Below, piece by piece: positions 41,462 to 52,296 of a stretch of DNA of 64,000 nucleotides (its first letter is position 1; each line of letters starts with the position of its first letter). The DNA comes from an uncultured Parvularculaceae bacterium. Lineage in GTDB: Bacteria; Pseudomonadota; Alphaproteobacteria; Caulobacterales; Parvularculaceae. The notes below the pieces were generated by a model, which saw nothing but the letters and a program-made list of their open reading frames with translations, was not told where the DNA came from and ran no database searches. Position numbers and translations under genes: made by a program. The DNA is taken from NCBI GenBank assembly GCA_913055785.1, contig CAJXLJ010000002.1:1-64000 (forward strand). Reading direction: 5' to 3'.

Positions 41462-43020
41462 TGACAGTCTCCGGCGACGCTTTACCTCCCATGCATCAGC
41501 GCGCCGCCGATTTCCTGAAAGCGGAAGGCGCAAAATACCAGCGCCGCCAATCCGAGCTTGATCTCCTTCTCGGCGATTCGAAGCTGAAGGAAGAGTGCGG
41601 CGTATTCGGCATTATCGGCACCAAGGACGCAGCAGCGCTGACGGCGCTCGGCCTTCACGCCTTGCAACATCGCGGGCAGGAAGCGGCGGGTATCGCATCT
41701 TATGACGGCGAGCATTTCCATACCGAACGCCAGCTCGGCCTTGTCTCCGAGCATTTCTCCGACGCTGAAACGCTTGGCCGCCTGTTCGGCGGTTCCGCTA
41801 TCGGGCATACGCGCTATTCGACCCAGGGCGACACCGTTCTAAGGAACGTGCAGCCGTTATATGCGGACCTCTACGCCGGCGGCATCGCCATCGCCCATAA
41901 CGGCAACCTCACCAATTCGCGGACGTTAAAGAGCGACCTCACCAAACACGGCTGCATATTCCAGTCGACGTCAGACTCGGAACTTTTCATCCAGTTAACG
42001 GCGCGTTCCCATCAGCTCGGCATGGCTGATAAAATTATCGACGCCATCAAACAGGTCGAAGGCGCCTATGCGCTGACCGTGCTTACCCCGGACGGCCTTA
42101 TCGGCGCGCGTGATCCGGTCGGCATCCGCCCGCTCATTCTCGGCCGTCTCGGAAAGGCGCCGATTCTCGCGTCGGAGACCTGCGCCCTCGACATTATCGG
42201 GGCGAAGTTCGTGCGCGACATCAAACCCGGGGAAGTCGTGATCTGCCGCGCCGATGGATCGGTCGAAAGCCGGCAGGTGTTCAATGAACCCGCGCACGCG
42301 CGGCCGTGCATCTTCGAACTGATCTATTTTGCAAAGCCCAACTCCGTAGTCGACGGCCAGAGCGTCTACGATCTGAGGAAGCGGCTTGGCGAACGCCTCG
42401 CCAAGGAAGCGCCATGCGATGCGGATATCGTCTCGCCGATTCCGGACAGCGGCGTTCCCGCCGCCATCGGTTATGCGCAGAAGACAAGGCTGCCTTATGA
42501 GATGGCGCTCATCCGTTCGCATTTTATCGGACGGACTTTTATCGAGCCGGAACAGAAAATCCGGGAAGCAGGCGTTGCGCGCAAGCATTCTCCCAACCGC
42601 GGCCTTCTGAAAGGCAAGCGTGTCGTCCTGATCGACGACTCCATCGTGCGCGGCACGACCTCCCGCAAAATTGTCGAGATGGTCAGAAAAGCCGGCGCCA
42701 GCGAAGTCCATCTCCGCGTCGCCTGCCCGCCGATCGTTCATCCTGATTTTTACGGCATCAACACCCCTTCGCCGGAAGAATTGCTCGCGGTCGGGCGTAC
42801 GGTCGAAGAGATGCGCGAACTGATCGGCGCCGACAGCCTCGCCTTCCTCTCGCTCGACGGGCTTTACAAGGCGTTCCGGAAAGGCCGCCGCGACGACGAC
42901 GCCCCGGCTTTCACCGATCATTGCTTCACCGGCGACTACCCGACGCGCCTTACCGACCGCAACCGGTTCGACCGCGACGCGATGATTACGCAGCTCTCAT
43001 TCCTCGCAGAGTCGAGCTAA
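41461..43020 (+). CDS. purF: Amidophosphoribosyltransferase
   Basis: The 519-residue enzyme catalyses the first committed step of purine synthesis: PRPP + Gln to phosphoribosylamine. The catalytic Cys (Cys46, in EECGVFGIIG) must be exposed by removal of the leader; the 45-residue leader is longer than the propeptide of most relatives, and an in-frame ATG at residue 11 would still leave 35. The glutaminase domain has GHTRYSTQGD and the PRPP-binding motif VVLIDDSIVRGTTSRKI is intact. Length is otherwise typical. It overlaps the cvpA stop and is followed by a small gene eight bases after its stop. Confidence 0.95.
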   Translation: MTVSGDALPPMHQRAADFLKAEGAKYQRRQSELDLLLGDSKLKEECGVFGIIGTKDAAALTALGLHALQHRGQEAAGIASYDGEHFHTERQLGLVSEHFSDAETLGRLFGGSAIGHTRYSTQGDTVLRNVQPLYADLYAGGIAIAHNGNLTNSRTLKSDLTKHGCIFQSTSDSELFIQLTARSHQLGMADKIIDAIKQVEGAYALTVLTPDGLIGARDPVGIRPLILGRLGKAPILASETCALDIIGAKFVRDIKPGEVVICRADGSVESRQVFNEPAHARPCIFELIYFAKPNSVVDGQSVYDLRKRLGERLAKEAPCDADIVSPIPDSGVPAAIGYAQKTRLPYEMALIRSHFIGRTFIEPEQKIREAGVARKHSPNRGLLKGKRVVLIDDSIVRGTTSRKIVEMVRKAGASEVHLRVACPPIVHPDFYGINTPSPEELLAVGRTVEEMRELIGADSLAFLSLDGLYKAFRKGRRDDDAPAFTDHCFTGDYPTRLTDRNRFDRDAMITQLSFLAESS

Positions 43021-43028
43021 ATTCACCC

Positions 43029-43388
43029 GTGCCTGAATTCAATTTTGACAACGTCAAAATGAATGTCGTCAAAACAGCGGCGAACGGCGTCGTAAACAGC
43101 AACACCCTGTTTTCCTTCCATCAGTCCGGCGATACCGTTTGGGCCGAATATGATGGCGGCGGCGTTACTAAAGGTTTCCTGGTCGGAAAAGTTCAAGGCT
43201 CCTCCCTCAAATTCCGCTATTGTCAAACCGACATAAACGGCAATCTTGACGGCGGCGTTTCCAATTGCCGTCTTGAGCGCATGACCGACGACCGGATGCG
43301 TATGATTGAGACATTCCAGTGGGAATCTCGCAATGAAACCGGTGAGAATATTTTCGAAGAACTCAACGCGCCAATCAGCGCCGGTTGA
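43029..43388 (+). CDS. Small beta-rich protein of unknown function
   Basis: The 119-residue protein consists of short predicted beta strands with repeated Gly/Asn turns (FSFHQSGDTVWAEYDGGGV, then GFLVGKVQGSSLKFRY, and RMIETFQWESRNETGENIFEE). The pattern resembles a family often labelled n-acetylglutamate synthase in databases, although it has no GNAT domain and the label is doubtful. The start is taken as GTG at 43029, eight bases after the purF stop, because the first beta strand begins there; an open frame extends upstream into purF but has an unrelated Arg/Pro-rich sequence. No signal or membrane segment. It may be translated from the purF mRNA. Confidence 0.65.
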   Translation: MPEFNFDNVKMNVVKTAANGVVNSNTLFSFHQSGDTVWAEYDGGGVTKGFLVGKVQGSSLKFRYCQTDINGNLDGGVSNCRLERMTDDRMRMIETFQWESRNETGENIFEELNAPISAG

Positions 43389-43462
43389 AACCGCCCTTTC
43401 CGGCATAATTCCGCCAGAATCTTCGATCAGACTTTATGTTCCAGACATAACGAAGCGTCCAC

Positions 43463-43960
43463 ATGATGAAATTTATGCTTGTTTTTCCGCTATTGGCGCT
43501 GCTGCTCAATCCAGCCCTGGCGCAAACCAACAACGAGAGCGTCGACTATCCAGGCTTTTCATCGCTGGTCAGCGAGGTTGACCCCTACCGGCAGGACCGC
43601 CTGATCGATCTCGATACGTTTCTTTCCTACGCCGAAGACAGGGGTACGATCATTCTCGACTCGCGCTCGGCGGCGGCTTTTCAGGCGGGACATATCGAGG
43701 GCGCAATCAATATCCCATTTTCGGATTTCACGCAGGACAAACTCGACCGCCTGCTTGGCGACAAGTCGAAGCGCATTCTTATTTATTGCAACAACAATTT
43801 CAGCGATAACGTCGCGCCGGTAATGCTGAAGCGCGTCGAACTGGCGCTCAACATCCCGACTTTCATCAATCTCTACGGTTACGGCTACAAAAATCTATAC
43901 GAGTTGAACGAGACAATCTCGATCGATGATCCGCGCATTGAATTCGTCGGCGGGTTGTAA
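43463..43960 (+). CDS. Periplasmic rhodanese-like protein
   Basis: The 165-residue protein has a signal peptide (residues 1-20, ending ALA) and one rhodanese domain (about 45-155) with IILDSRSAAAFQAGHIEGAINIPFSDF (read in parts: LDSRSAAAFQAGHIEGA) and the active-site Cys109 in LIYCNNNFS. The loop after the Cys is CNNNFSD, which fits a sulfurtransferase or related thiol function. Export suggests a role in periplasmic sulfur or redox chemistry. It lies 74 bases after the small gene at 43029 and is followed by a palindromic repeat holding a terminator. Confidence 0.88.
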   Translation: MMKFMLVFPLLALLLNPALAQTNNESVDYPGFSSLVSEVDPYRQDRLIDLDTFLSYAEDRGTIILDSRSAAAFQAGHIEGAINIPFSDFTQDKLDRLLGDKSKRILIYCNNNFSDNVAPVMLKRVELALNIPTFINLYGYGYKNLYELNETISIDDPRIEFVGGL

Positions 43961-43987
43961 AATTTTACACTATCTAACCACCCGCTC

Positions 43988-44074
43988 TTCCCGGCGAAAG
44001 CCGGGATCCAGTAAGAAATAACGCCGGGCAAAGCCCGGCTTTTTATTAAGCTGGGCCCTGGCTTCCGCCGGGGA
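43988..44074. repeat. Intergenic palindromic repeat, copy 2
   Basis: Arms of about 23 bases (43988-44010, with CCCGGCGAAAGCCGGGATCC, and 44051-44074) are imperfect inverted copies. The core sequence (CCCGG ... CCGGGATCCAG) matches the repeat at 14033-14122, so both belong to one family. A smaller terminator hairpin sits between the arms. Confidence 0.75.
44023..44044 (+). terminator. Intrinsic terminator of the rhodanese gene
   Basis: GCCGGGC (44023-44029) and GCCCGGC (44033-44039) form a 7-base stem with an AAA loop, followed by TTTTT (44040-44044). It lies 63 bases after the rhodanese stop codon, inside the palindromic repeat. Confidence 0.85.
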
Positions 44075-44088
44075 GAACGGTATGAGGT

Positions 44089-46863
<2,775 letters not shown>

Positions 46864-46943
46864 GGGGCGGGTCTTCTGCGGCTAGCGGAAATTCGGGTTT
46901 ATCCGCCGCCGCAGAAATGCTCAACCGCTTTCCCCCGCGATCC

Positions 46944-49112
46944 TTATCGTGCGACGGAAAGCCCCGTGTGGCGCGCGAGAAACGCCCACATATCGGCGTA
47001 TTCCTCGATGATTTTGTCGGTCGGCTTGCCGGCCCCATGGCCCGCCCGGGTCTCGATCCGGATGATATGCGGCTCGTCGCCGATATCGGCCGCCTGCAAG
47101 GCCGCCGCATATTTGAAGGAATGGCCCGGCACGACCCGGTCGTCGGTGTCGGCGGTCGTCACCAGGATCGCCGGATAATCCTCACCCGAGCGAATGTTGT
47201 GATAGGGCGAATAGGCGTAGAGGTTTTTAAAATCCTCTTCATTCGCCGGATCGCCGTAATCGTCGGTCCAGAACCGGCCGGCCGTGAACTGGTTGAACCG
47301 CAGCATGTCCATCACGCCAACCGCCGGGAGGGCCGCCGCGAAAAGATCGGGACGCTGATTAACGACCGCGCCGACAAGGAGCCCGCCATTCGAGCCGCCC
47401 TGAATAGCGAGCTTGTCTTTCGTGGTGATCCCTTCCTCGACGAGATATTCCCCGGCGGCGATGAAGTCGTCGAAGACGTTCTGCTTATTGAGGAGCCGGC
47501 CGGCGTCATGCCACGCCTTGCCGTATTCGCCGCCGCCGCGAAGATTGGCGACCGCGAGAACCCCGCCCATCTCCATCCAGGCGAGGCGCGTCACCGAAAA
47601 GCCCGGCGTCAGCGATATGTTGAACCCGCCATAACCGTAGAGCAGCGTCGGCGCGCCTTTCCTGAGGCTCAGCCCTTTCTTGTGAGCAAGGAACATCGGA
47701 ATGCGCGTTCCGTCTTTTGAGGTGTAAAAGACCTGCTTGACGACATAGTCGTCCGGATTGAACGGCGCCGCCGCCTCTTTGAAGATCGACGTCTCGCCGC
47801 TCGCAATGTCATAGCGATAAAGCGTCGTCGGACGGTTGAAGCTCGAAAAGCTGTAGAAGGTCACCGTATCGTCGGGCTCGCCGCCGAAACCGCCGGCAGA
47901 ACCGACGCCCGGCAAATCGACCTGCCCGAGCGCGCCGCCGTCGAGACTGAACATGCGTACGGCGGATTTCACATCTTCCATATATTCGGTGAAAATCCGC
48001 CCGCCGACGACGCTCACGCCGGAAAGAACGTGTTCGCTTTCAGGAACGACCTCCATCCATACGGCGCCGTCAGGACCGACCTCGGCCGGGGTTGAAACCA
48101 CCTTGCCTTTCGGCGCGCCGTCATCGGTGAAGAAGAAATGCCGCCCGGCGGTCGTCGCGATATAAGAGTAGTCGTGCTCGAAACCGGTAACGAGATCGAC
48201 CGGCTGCGCGTTCGGATCGGCAAGGTCGATCAGCACCACTTCGTAACGGTCGTCGGTGCCCTTCCAGACCGTGATAACAAGGGTTTCGCCGTCGTCGGAA
48301 ACCGATGCGGAAAAGCCCTCCTCCGGGTTTTCGGGACGCGCATAAACGCGCGTGTCGTTTTCCTGGCTGTCGCCGACTTTATGGAAATAAACCGCCTGAT
48401 TGTGATTGAGGCTTTGAAACGCTTCGCCTTCCTCCGGTTCGGGGTAACGCGAATAATAAAAGCCCGAACCGTCTTTCGCCCAGGAAAGCCCGGTAAATTT
48501 CAACCAGTCGAGCGCGTCTTCAAGAACGCCGCCGGTCGCGACGTCGATAATTTTCGCGGTGCGCCAGTCGGACCCGCCATCCTGCACCAGATAGGCGACC
48601 TGCGATCCGTCCGGTGACGGATAATAGGCGGCGAGCGCCGTCGCGCCGTCTTCAGACCAGCCGTTCGGATCGAGCAGCACACGCGGCTCATCCTCGCCGT
48701 CCTGCACATAAAGCACATATTGATTTTGCAGGCCGTCATTCCGGCGATAGAAAATCCGGTCGCCCTTTTTGGACGGCAGCGTGAATTTTTCATAATCCCA
48801 AAGGACGCGCAGGCGTTCCTCAATCTCGTCCCGTCGGGGAAGATCCTTGAGGTAGCCGAAACTGACTTCGTTCTGGGCGGCGACCCAGTTCGCGACATCC
48901 TCATCCTCGCGAACGTCCGCCTCGAGCCAGCGATAGGGGTCGCTCACGGTCACGCCGAAATAATCGTCGGTCTGATCCACCGTTTTGCTTTCTGGATATG
49001 TCAGCTTCGCCTCCGGTTCCTTCGCCGCCTCTTCGCCCGGCGCGTTTTCCGCACAGGAAACCGCCAGCATCGCCGCCGCGCTCCAAAGCGCAGCCTGTTT
49101 CAACATGGTCAT
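46944..49112 (-). CDS. Prolyl oligopeptidase (S9A), lipoprotein
   Basis: The 722-residue protein has a lipoprotein signal (LAVSC, Cys20), the beta-propeller domain and the catalytic domain of S9A peptidases. The triad is visible: Ser in GGSNGGLLVG, Asp in DTDDRVVPG, His in RAGHGAGKPT. The N-terminal DPYRWLEADVRED segment is a family hallmark. The enzyme cuts short peptides after Pro and should be anchored to the membrane, facing the periplasm or outside. The ATG at 49112 has GGGAGGG upstream. It lies between popZ (with its own terminator) and valS; transcription of the pair probably begins just upstream of it. Confidence 0.95.
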   Translation of the reverse strand: MTMLKQAALWSAAAMLAVSCAENAPGEEAAKEPEAKLTYPESKTVDQTDDYFGVTVSDPYRWLEADVREDEDVANWVAAQNEVSFGYLKDLPRRDEIEERLRVLWDYEKFTLPSKKGDRIFYRRNDGLQNQYVLYVQDGEDEPRVLLDPNGWSEDGATALAAYYPSPDGSQVAYLVQDGGSDWRTAKIIDVATGGVLEDALDWLKFTGLSWAKDGSGFYYSRYPEPEEGEAFQSLNHNQAVYFHKVGDSQENDTRVYARPENPEEGFSASVSDDGETLVITVWKGTDDRYEVVLIDLADPNAQPVDLVTGFEHDYSYIATTAGRHFFFTDDGAPKGKVVSTPAEVGPDGAVWMEVVPESEHVLSGVSVVGGRIFTEYMEDVKSAVRMFSLDGGALGQVDLPGVGSAGGFGGEPDDTVTFYSFSSFNRPTTLYRYDIASGETSIFKEAAAPFNPDDYVVKQVFYTSKDGTRIPMFLAHKKGLSLRKGAPTLLYGYGGFNISLTPGFSVTRLAWMEMGGVLAVANLRGGGEYGKAWHDAGRLLNKQNVFDDFIAAGEYLVEEGITTKDKLAIQGGSNGGLLVGAVVNQRPDLFAAALPAVGVMDMLRFNQFTAGRFWTDDYGDPANEEDFKNLYAYSPYHNIRSGEDYPAILVTTADTDDRVVPGHSFKYAAALQAADIGDEPHIIRIETRAGHGAGKPTDKIIEEYADMWAFLARHTGLSVAR

Positions 49113-49182
49113 GAACGCCCTCCCTTTGAGCCCGGCTGAAGGTTAGGCGATGCGCGCGCGGTTGCAACTACCCTCCAAAATG

Positions 49183-49205
49183 AAAAAGCCGGCCCGAAGG
49201 CCGGC
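49183..49205 (-). terminator. Intrinsic terminator of popZ
   Basis: On the minus strand GCCGGCC, a TTCG loop and GGCCGGC form a 7-base stem (49205-49188), followed directly by TTTTT (49187-49183). It lies 25 bases after the popZ stop and separates popZ from the prolyl oligopeptidase gene. Confidence 0.92.
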
Positions 49206-49229
49206 TCAGCTCAAACAGGGAATAGGAAA

Positions 49230-49721
49230 TCACCCGCGGCGGCGGCGCGCCACGCGCTGGACTTCCTCTTCGACCTTTTCTTCAACGATCGCAGGCAGGT
49301 TGGCGTTAAGCCACTCCTTGACCATCGGCCGGAGCATTTCGGTCACAATGTCCTCAAGGGTGCGACCCGGGCCTTCGGTGACCCGCACCGATTGCGAAAG
49401 GGTGCGAAACGCGGCTGAAGCCGCCTCCTCCGTGCCCTTGTCGAGGATGACGTCTTCGACTTCGTCTGATGCTGCCATGGCTGCGTTTCTCTTAATCATT
49501 TCCAGATCTTCCGTTGCGAGGCGGGATTGCGCGGCGTCTTCGGCGCCTGCATTCGATTGCGCAGGCTTTTCGGGTTGCCTGACCAGCGCCGGCTTCACGG
49601 CGGCGGGTTTTGACGGACCTTTATCGGCTTCCGCAGCGCCCTCTTCTTCGTCTTCGGAAATAATCCGGCGGATAGATGCCAGAATTTCTTCCATGCTGGG
49701 TTCCGGCTGGGGATTTTCCAT
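49230..49721 (-). CDS. popZ: PopZ-type polar organising protein (DUF2497)
   Basis: The 163-residue protein has the PopZ layout: a short conserved N-terminal helix (PSMEEILASIRRIISEDEEE), a Pro/Ala/Glu-rich disordered middle (about 30-75), and a C-terminal helical oligomerisation domain (about 110-163, TLEDIVTEMLRPMVKEWLNANL) ending in Arg-rich RRRRG. In Caulobacter, PopZ forms a polar microdomain that anchors the chromosome origin and cell-cycle proteins. A location between tolC and valS agrees with the Caulobacter order as I recall it. The ATG at 49721 is chosen over a TTG one codon earlier. It has its own terminator. Confidence 0.87.
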   Translation of the reverse strand: MENPQPEPSMEEILASIRRIISEDEEEGAAEADKGPSKPAAVKPALVRQPEKPAQSNAGAEDAAQSRLATEDLEMIKRNAAMAASDEVEDVILDKGTEEAASAAFRTLSQSVRVTEGPGRTLEDIVTEMLRPMVKEWLNANLPAIVEEKVEEEVQRVARRRRG

Positions 49722-49833
49722 CAAACGGCGTCCTCTAGGAAGTCAACTATTCAACGGCGAGCGCGCAATAGGCCCCGCAGATCAACGTTCTCCCGCGCTT
49801 CGGACCAGTTATCAAGACCCCCTTGCGGGAATG

Positions 49834-51177
49834 TTAACGCCTGAGCGAATCAAGAAGTTCGCCGCCATTTTCAGGGTCTGCATCGAGGCTTTCGATCCCG
49901 ACGGCTTCCGGCGTCAGAAGGCCCACAGCCGCCAACAGGCCGTATGCGGCGGTCTGGGCGTCGCGGTGGGCCCGGGCGAGCCTCACCTCGGCGTTTAACA
50001 GCTCCTGCTCTGCGTCGAGCACATCGAGCGTGGTGCGCGTGCCGAGCATGGCTTCCTGCCTGACGCCGTTAAGCGCCAGCTGGTTCGCCTCAACTGCGCT
50101 TTGCGATGACTTGATCACCGCCTGCGAGGCGACAAGGCTTTCCCAGGCGGAGACGACATTCTCGTCTACCTGCCGTTCCGCCTCGACAATGCGCGATCGG
50201 TCGCTTGCATGCAGGGCTTTGGCCTCACGGACGCGCGAATAGTTGAGCCCGCCGAGGAAGATCGGCATGCTCGCCCGCACGCCGTAGGAGAATTCCTCCT
50301 GCTGCAGGACAAAACTGCTCGGCTCATCCGCATACTGATAACCGGCGGTAAGCGAAACAGATGGCAGCAACGCGCCGCGGGCGATATTCACTTGCCGCCG
50401 GGATATTTCGCTTTGCTCGCGAGCGGCGATCAGCGGCGGTGCAAACTCGCCGGCGATCGCATGAGCGGCCTCAAGATTCTCAGGAAGGTCCGGCAGGGTT
50501 TCCACCGGTTCGAGATCGCCGGGCATCTGGCCCACAAGCCGCGCATAGGACGCGCGCGCAATGGCGAGATTGCCTTGCGCATTCGTAAGGTTGGCGCGCG
50601 CCTCAGCGAGGCGGGCGTCGGCCTGGGCGACGTCGGTCCGTGTGATCTCGCCGACCTCAAACCGCGCCGACGCCATTTCCTTCTGGCGCATCAGCACTGC
50701 GACATTGCGCTTGTTAAGGTCGTAAATCGCCATGTTGAGCTGCACGTTGAAATAGGCGCCCGCGACATCGCGCAGGACTTGCTGTTCAACCGAAGCAAGC
50801 TGGGCGCCGCCAGCGCGCACGCGCGCATGGGCCTGTTTGATGGCGTTAAAATTCCGGAAGCCCGTAAAAACCGGCTGTTCCGCCTGAACGGCGCCGATCA
50901 GCGGCGAGATGTTGGAATCGATCTGCGACGGCGTTCCTGTGAAAAGCGCCGTCTGTTGGGAATCGGTTTTCGAATAGCTGCCGTTCGCGGATATCTGCGG
51001 CAGCGCGCCGGCCCAGGCCTGCGCCTTCGATTCCTCGATCGCCCTCAGGCGCGCGCGCTCGGCGCGGATAGTCGGGTTGGTCTGGTAGGCTGTCGATAAC
51101 GCATCTTTCAGCGTTTCGCCGTTCGCCGGCGCCGCCAGCGCGACACTCGCCGCCGCAATCAGGAATAGCGCGCGCAC
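49834..51177 (-). CDS. tolC: TolC family outer-membrane efflux protein
   Basis: The 447-residue protein has a signal peptide (ending ANG-ET) and two OEP repeats of helices with beta strands, the TolC fold. The segment GETLKDALSTAYQTNPTIRAERARLRA, read from LKDALSTAYQTNP, is the typical start, and AGALPQISANGSY and EARANLTNAQGNLAIARA occur in the barrel and helix regions. It forms an outer-membrane exit duct for type I secretion and RND pumps. In Caulobacter, the related RsaF proteins secrete the S-layer. No ABC transporter partner is next to it. A second, NodT-type duct is encoded at 54623-56131. The PIMT-like gene lies upstream on the same strand. Confidence 0.93.
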   Translation of the reverse strand: MRALFLIAAASVALAAPANGETLKDALSTAYQTNPTIRAERARLRAIEESKAQAWAGALPQISANGSYSKTDSQQTALFTGTPSQIDSNISPLIGAVQAEQPVFTGFRNFNAIKQAHARVRAGGAQLASVEQQVLRDVAGAYFNVQLNMAIYDLNKRNVAVLMRQKEMASARFEVGEITRTDVAQADARLAEARANLTNAQGNLAIARASYARLVGQMPGDLEPVETLPDLPENLEAAHAIAGEFAPPLIAAREQSEISRRQVNIARGALLPSVSLTAGYQYADEPSSFVLQQEEFSYGVRASMPIFLGGLNYSRVREAKALHASDRSRIVEAERQVDENVVSAWESLVASQAVIKSSQSAVEANQLALNGVRQEAMLGTRTTLDVLDAEQELLNAEVRLARAHRDAQTAAYGLLAAVGLLTPEAVGIESLDADPENGGELLDSLRR

Positions 51178-51316
51178 CCTGAACGCCTCCTTACTAACAC
51201 TCGCGCCGGCTCACGCATCGTCCGGCCCAATTCAAGACAAGTCTGGCAAACCCTGGTTAAGGTTTGTTGATCATGACAGTTATTCAAGGAAAAACCACAG
51301 CCTCAAGGCTTAATAT

Positions 51317-51970
51317 TTAGAATACAAAGGCTTTCGGTTTCTCAAAGCCCGGTAAAATGGCGTTCGTTGCTGCGTCGAAGAGGCCGGTGAAGGCGCAGGC
51401 GTCGCCATTGCGGCGATAGATCCCCCCCCTTGAGACCCCGTCGCGGCGCAAGATCGTCGCCAGCCGTCCGCCGTCCTTGAGCTGATCGAGCAGCCGGTCC
51501 GGCCGGGTTTCAATAGCCCCGCCAAGGAAAATGAGATCGAAGGGGCCCTGATCCGCCGCCCCCGTCCAGGCGTCGCCGACGATCACCGCGGCGTTCGAAA
51601 ACCCGAGACTGGTCAAATTCTCCTGAGCCTGCGCCGCCAGCGCCTCATCGCTGTCGAGCGAGACGACCATGTCAGCAAGACGCGCCAGGATCGCCGTTGA
51701 ATAGCCGCTGCCGCAGACCGCGTTCAGCACCAGATCGCCCTGCTGGGGATCGGCCGCGGCGACAAGTTTGGCGAAGTCCCGGGCGCGAAGGAGATGACGC
51801 CCCGGGCCGTACACGATCTCGCGTTCGACATAAGCCTGATCGCGAAGCTCAGACGGCAGGAATATTTCCCGCGGGGTTGCTTCCATCGCCGTCTGGATTC
51901 GCAAGTCGGTGACGTCATTCGTACGCACCTGGCTGTCGACCATGCGCCGCCGCGCGGCTGCGTAATCCAT
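51317..51970 (-). CDS. PIMT-like methyltransferase (divergent)
   Basis: The 217-residue protein has a start typical of protein-L-isoaspartate methyltransferases (MVDSQVRTNDVTDLRIQTAM, then PREIFLP) and a SAM-binding loop AVCGSGYSTAILARL in place of the usual GTGSGY. The family's TISQP box, close to the active site, is not seen: the corresponding segment reads GPGRHLLRARDF. It may therefore not repair isoaspartate, but methylate another target, or be a relaxed relative. The start at 51970 has GGGAGGG upstream; the open frame continues into the tRNA-Cys gene on the other strand, which is not coding. Genes of this type next to tolC are common in alphaproteobacteria. Confidence 0.85.
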   Translation of the reverse strand: MDYAAARRRMVDSQVRTNDVTDLRIQTAMEATPREIFLPSELRDQAYVEREIVYGPGRHLLRARDFAKLVAAADPQQGDLVLNAVCGSGYSTAILARLADMVVSLDSDEALAAQAQENLTSLGFSNAAVIVGDAWTGAADQGPFDLIFLGGAIETRPDRLLDQLKDGGRLATILRRDGVSRGGIYRRNGDACAFTGLFDAATNAILPGFEKPKAFVF

Positions 51971-52150
51971 CTCGCCCTCCCTGAAGGCCAAAATTCCAAT
52001 GCGGAGCGGCATAGCGCTGTCGGGCAGGCCGCGCAATGTGGCCGATTTGCCGGCTCGCGCCTGTTCGCCCCAATTTCTTTTGACCGGCGCAAGCCCCCGC
52101 GCTAAGAGAGCCGCCCCACTCTCGGGGCCGGCCTCGCCGGTCCGAATGAC

Positions 52151-52224
52151 GGCCACGTGGCGGAGTGGTGACGCAGCGGCCTGCAAAGCCGTGTACCCCG
52201 GTTCGATTCCGGGCGTGGCCTCCA
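52151..52224 (+). tRNA. tRNA-Cys (anticodon GCA)
   Basis: The 74-base sequence folds as a tRNA: acceptor GGCCACG pairs with CGTGGCC, the anticodon loop reads CTGCAAA (GCA, Cys), the T arm is CCCCGGTTCGATTCCGGGG-like, and CCA is encoded at the 3' end. It lies between the PIMT-like gene (opposite strand) and the acyltransferase gene. Confidence 0.96.
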
Positions 52225-52296
52225 TAAAGTCCTTACTTATCCCTGGAGCGATTACGAGGATGCCGTTCGCCGGCGATTCGGTTAAGACCAGCCGCC

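Noticed and set aside
42921-43028. Longer version of the small gene after purF
   Set aside because: The extra residues lie inside purF in another frame and are Arg/Pro-rich; the GTG at 43029 begins the first beta strand.
51971-52225. N-terminal extension of the PIMT-like frame up to 52225
   Set aside because: It would run through the tRNA-Cys gene on the other strand; the ribosome binding site and family start support 51970.
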